A DNA stretch of 24,180 nt, taken from the IMG/VR virus record IMGVR_UViG_3300048592_000581, positions 1 through 24,180 of that record; one strand, given 5' to 3'. This DNA is from a virus. A program made the translations under genes and the position numbers. A model generated the notes under the pieces. It did not search any database. It saw only the letters and a program-made list of their open reading frames with translations, and was not told where the DNA came from. Positions 22,654-24,180 of this stretch are shown in pieces; position 1 is the first letter of the stretch; each line of letters opens with the position of its first letter.

Positions 22654-22877
22654 TGCTGCTGTTCCAGACTCTGCGGGTTTTCATTTCCCGTCCCCGAAGG
22701 CCAACTGAATTGAAGATGCGTCCGATCTACGATTTCACCTTTTCGCAGTAGAGCTATGTTTATATTGCCTGCAAACATCCCGAGTGACCACCCTCCGTCG
22801 TTCATGAGTAGTTGCGCCTGCACAAAATTGCCTGCTTTCATTAAAGAATCGTAGTCACTGAACTTTTCTGGCTCCAT
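22650..22877 (-). CDS. 75-aa protein of unknown function
   Basis: I take the ATG at 22877 ('MEPEKFSDYDSLMKAGNFVQ'), preceded by CAGG, rather than the longer frame that would overlap the regulator gene by over 140 bases and carries a basic, unlikely N-terminus. The protein has 'AQLLMNDGGWSLGMFAGNINIALLRKGEIVDRTHLQFSWP' in successive pieces and a Gln-rich end ('SLEQQQ'). No family recognised. Its end overlaps the VRR-NUC gene (ATGA). Confidence 0.6.
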   Translation of the reverse strand: MEPEKFSDYDSLMKAGNFVQAQLLMNDGGWSLGMFAGNINIALLRKGEIVDRTHLQFSWPSGTGNENPQSLEQQQ

Positions 22878-22893
22878 GTATCGCCTGAGCGCG

Positions 22894-23187
22894 TCATGAA
22901 TCCACGCTGCTCGCTTTCCCCGCGCTTTTCTTTTTTCTGACCGGGTTCTTAACCGGAGTCGTTCGGGGCCGGCCCTGCCGTGCTTTGTCCGGTATTTTTG
23001 ACCAATCGACACGCAGCAACCGCCGCAGGCTGACAATTGATAGATTCCCGCCCTCAGTTAACCACCGCCACACAGCCGGCTGGCCAATCCCTGTTTGTCG
23101 GGATGCCTCCGCTGCCCCTACCCGCTCAAGCTGCTTGCGCAGGCCGGTTATCAGGCTGTTTAAAGTCTCTTCTGCTGTTTTTGCCAT
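22894..23187 (-). CDS. Helix-turn-helix regulator, possible phage repressor
   Basis: From the ATG at 23187 the product has 97 aa. The N-terminal half has 'GLRKQLERVGAAEASRQTGIGQPAVWRWLTEGGNLSIVSLRRLL' in successive pieces, matching a Cro/CI or XRE-type helix-turn-helix with the recognition helix 'QPAVWRWL'. The C-terminal part is strongly basic ('ARQGRPRTTP', 'NPVRKKKSAGK') and may contact DNA non-specifically. No dimerisation or protease domain as in LexA/CI is present, so it is more like Cro or a small immunity regulator. It is the first gene of the leftward transcription unit next to the repeat-rich region. Function inferred from domain and position. Confidence 0.82.
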   Translation of the reverse strand: MAKTAEETLNSLITGLRKQLERVGAAEASRQTGIGQPAVWRWLTEGGNLSIVSLRRLLRVDWSKIPDKARQGRPRTTPVKNPVRKKKSAGKASSVDS

Positions 23188-23220
23188 GCGGCCATTATTC
23201 CAGACCGCGAGAACTGTCAA
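23188..23220 (-). promoter_or_regulatory. Possible leaderless promoter for the HTH regulator
   Basis: On the minus strand TTGACA (23220-23215) matches a perfect -35 box. After 15 bases AATAAT (23199-23194) resembles a -10 box, though the 15-base spacer is short. The ATG follows only six bases later, so transcription would begin at or next to the start codon. No Shine-Dalgarno sequence is visible ahead of the ATG. This would be a leaderless message, as in lambda cI from PRM. The short spacer leaves some doubt. Confidence 0.5.
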
Positions 23221-23317
23221 TAGGAAAAAAATAATTCAGAGCATATTTCAGAAAAACCGCAAAACTCTTAAGTAGTGCTTTTCCGCTCACTATAGAAGAA
23301 ACCGCTTTTTTGCCGTT

Positions 23318-23351
23318 ATTAAGTATTACCTGAGACACCTTGTGACAGCAC
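23318..23351 (-). repeat. GTGCTGKCACARGGTGTCWCA repeat, copy 1 (inverted) with TACTTAAT box
   Basis: Read on the minus strand, this site has GTGCTGTCACAAGGTGTCTC followed by AGGTAATACTTAAT. The same composite reappears on the plus strand at 23710-23745 and 23838-23873. It lies about 100 bases upstream of the HTH regulator promoter and could serve as operator for it. Confidence 0.7.
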
Positions 23352-23391
23352 TAAACGCTTGATAGCTGGAGCATGGATTTTGCGCAGGTTT

Positions 23392-23430
23392 GGCGATTCC
23401 AGGCCTTCTAAAACTAAAATTTCTTAACTT
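23392..23430 (+). repeat. Degenerate direct repeat, copy 1 (GGCGATTC-AGGCCT-AT-rich)
   Basis: GGCGATTCCAGGCCTTCTAA and the AT-rich continuation to about 23430 match the segment at 23773-23808 (GGCGATTCTAAGGCCTCCAG and AT-rich continuation). A third GGCGATTAG lies at 24022. Each of the first two copies sits immediately before a GGTGKCACA-type repeat. Confidence 0.45.
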
Positions 23431-23450
23431 GTGACACCCTGTGCCAGCAC
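23428..23450 (-). repeat. GTGCTGKCACARGGTGTCWCA repeat, copy 2 (inverted)
   Basis: On the minus strand this reads GTGCTGGCACAGGGTGTCAC followed by AAG. Over 21 bases it differs from copy 1 at only three positions, and it lacks the TACTTAAT box. Confidence 0.7.
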
Positions 23451-23579
23451 TATACGGATGTTTTTTCGCCGAATCTCCCGCACAGGATGGCCAGAATCCC
23501 GAAAACGCGGTCTTACGTAGGTATAAAGTAGCAAAAATCATTTTTAGGAAATCAGATGTCTAACACTGTTTACCAGAAT

Positions 23580-23608
23580 TTGCTAAAACTTACAAGATAG
23601 TATATATT
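23580..23608 (+). promoter_or_regulatory. Possible rightward promoter ahead of iterons
   Basis: TTGCTA (23580-23585) is separated by 17 bases from TATATT (23603-23608) on the plus strand, a fair sigma-70 match. Repeat copy 3 begins about 28 bases downstream, where a bound regulator could control it. The AT-rich nature of the stretch also fits an unwinding element. Confidence 0.35.
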
Positions 23609-23635
23609 TAATTCAGTTTCCGGTATGAGAATGGG

Positions 23636-23656
23636 GGTGGCACAGTAGGTGTCACA
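23636..23656 (+). repeat. GGTGKCACA repeat, copy 3
   Basis: The sequence GGTGGCACA, GTA, GGTGTCACA contains two half sites spaced by one helical turn, in the plus orientation, without the TACTTAAT box. Confidence 0.7.
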
Positions 23657-23709
23657 AAACAGAGGTTCTGGAACCTGCGGTAATTTCTCCGGGGAAACGA
23701 TGCAAAACA

Positions 23710-23745
23710 GGTGGCACAGGGTGTCTCAGGTAGTACTTAATATCG
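23710..23745 (+). repeat. GGTGGCACAG/GGTGTCTCAG repeat with TACTTAATATCG, copy 4
   Basis: GGTGGCACAGGGTGTCTCAG followed by GTAGTACTTAATATCG. It is nearly identical over 36 bases to the end of copy 5; the only difference is GTAGTAC versus GTATTAC. Confidence 0.75.
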
Positions 23746-23772
23746 CTGATCGGTGGTTTACGCTGTCAATCG

Positions 23773-23808
23773 GGCGATTCTAAGGCCTCCAGAAAATTTT
23801 TAAACTCA
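23773..23808 (+). repeat. Degenerate direct repeat, copy 2
   Basis: GGCGATTCTAAGGCCTCCAG with an AT-rich continuation, the counterpart of 23392-23430. It is located eight bases before the tandem iterons of copy 5. Confidence 0.45.
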
Positions 23809-23815
23809 CAATTCA

Positions 23816-23873
23816 GGTGGCACAGAGGTGGCACAGAGGTGGCACAGGGTGTCTCAGGTATTACTTAATATCG
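23816..23873 (+). repeat. Tandem 11-bp iterons GGTGGCACAGA (x3) plus GGTGTCTCAG and TACTTAATATCG, copy 5
   Basis: GGTGGCACAG starts at 23816, 23827 and 23838, an exact period of 11 bases, and is followed by GGTGTCTCAG at 23848 and GTATTACTTAATATCG. Compared with copy 4, it has gained two extra 11-base units. Period close to one helical turn means that bound proteins would sit on the same face of the DNA. Confidence 0.8.
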
Positions 23874-24050
23874 GCTATTCCGCATTCCAGCCGGGCCTAC
23901 AGGCTGTTTCTATGCATTTTAGCAACTGCACCAAAATGAGTCACTTCCTTAAACTTGTTAAACTAAAAAATCGGGCTTTCGCACGTATTTTACAACTAAT
24001 CGGCCTAAAATGCGTAGAAATGGCGATTAGCCGGCAAGTAAAGCCCCACG

Positions 24051-24084
24051 CTGACACCGTGTCATTAAGTAATCACGGTGTTAG
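24051..24084. repeat. 11-bp inverted repeat with ATTAAGTAAT loop
   Basis: CTGACACCGTG and CACGGTGTTAG pair in inverted orientation with one mismatch and a 12-base spacer. The spacer contains ATTAAGTAAT, which is the reverse complement of ATTACTTAAT, the box found in the iteron copies. The left arm itself contains the palindrome TGACACCGTGTCA. It may be an operator or a hairpin. Confidence 0.65.
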
Positions 24085-24119
24085 TTGGGAAACTGTAAAA
24101 ATTCGCATAGCGTCAAGCG

Positions 24120-24160
24120 TTTTTTACGCCTTTTTTACGCCTTTTTTACGCCTTTTTTAC
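24120..24160 (+). repeat. Four 11-bp repeats with phased T6 tracts (CCTTTTTTACG)
   Basis: Runs of six T begin at 24120, 24131, 24142 and 24153, exactly 11 bases apart, each followed by ACG. Phased A/T tracts of this kind bend DNA, and AT-rich 11-mers also occur in replication origins. The array continues close to the right edge of the window. Confidence 0.8.
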
Positions 24161-24180
24161 GGGATTTTGGGAAAAAATTC

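Larger units (their letters stand above)
23221..24180. other. Repeat-rich intergenic region, probable operator/origin region
   Basis: This 960-base stretch has no credible coding region; the 71-codon frame at 23326-23541 overlaps repeats and has no supporting signals. It holds GGTGKCACAG-type repeats in both orientations, TACTTAAT-type boxes, a degenerate 35-base duplication, an inverted repeat at 24051-24084 and four phased T tracts at 24120-24158. The layout fits either an immunity region with repressor operators or an iteron-type replication origin. Divergent genes may begin beyond the right edge. Confidence 0.6.

Noticed and set aside
22650-23036. Longer form of the 75-aa protein starting at 23036
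   Set aside because: The extra N-terminus is Arg/Lys-rich shadow of the HTH gene; the ATG at 22877 follows the HTH stop.
23326-23541. 71-codon frame on the minus strand in the repeat region
   Set aside because: It overlaps two inverted repeat copies, has no ribosome binding site and an unnatural composition; the repeats explain the sequence better.
23816-23873. Possible CRISPR array from tandem repeats
   Set aside because: Units are only 11 bases long with no spacers and no cas genes nearby.
24120-24170. T runs as rho-independent terminator
   Set aside because: No GC-rich hairpin precedes each T run, and exact 11-base periodicity is better explained as a phased repeat.

Overview
The window is a structural and packaging region of a tailed double-stranded DNA phage or prophage, with siphovirus-type architecture and base composition near 50% G+C. 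Every confident gene lies on the minus strand, so the transcript reads from about 23.2 kb down to position 1. Almost all neighbouring genes overlap by a few bases (ATGA, GTGA, TAGTG junctions) and most starts carry GGAG-type ribosome binding sites, which points to one long, translationally coupled operon. No integrase, lysis gene, tRNA or host gene is visible, so lifestyle and host cannot be settled from this window.

In transcription order: a small helix-turn-helix regulator (22894-23187) with a possible leaderless promoter; a 75-aa unknown protein, a VRR-NUC nuclease, a 68-aa unknown protein, a class I methyltransferase, and a ParB-like/DNA methyltransferase fusion (20263-22877). Then comes packaging and head assembly: small and large terminase, portal, a probable protease/scaffold protein, a 52-aa linker ORF, a capsid decoration protein, the major capsid protein, a head-tail connector and a minor head morphogenesis protein (13094-20266). 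After a cargo cassette (7531-13101) the order resumes with head-tail stopper, a 61-aa membrane-type protein, a gp10-like protein, tail terminator, tail tube, tail chaperone with a -1 frameshift site, tape measure, distal tail protein and a truncated tail protein (1-7534).

The most unusual part is the 5.6-kb cassette placed between the head morphogenesis gene and the head-tail stopper gene and coupled to both. It encodes a NeuB-type nonulosonic (sialic) acid synthase lacking the usual C-terminal antifreeze-like domain, a NeuA-type CMP-sugar synthetase, a radical SAM/SPASM enzyme, a GT8-type glycosyltransferase, two related Rossmann-like proteins resembling DUF115/MptE-like and GT42 sialyltransferase-type proteins, a class I methyltransferase, a beta-rich probable virion protein and a 65-aa unknown protein. 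Read together they suggest a phage-encoded pathway that makes and attaches a CMP-activated nine-carbon acidic sugar, possibly to the virion or to host surface glycans. No UDP-GlcNAc 2-epimerase (NeuC) is present, so the amino-sugar precursor would have to come from the host.

The right-hand end (23221-24180) has no credible gene. It holds at least five copies of a GGTGKCACAG-type repeat, some as 11-bp tandem iterons and some in inverted orientation, a shared TACTTAAT-type box, an 11-bp inverted repeat and four 11-bp phased T6 tracts. It looks like an immunity/operator region or a replication origin for divergent transcription units, but its function is inferred only.
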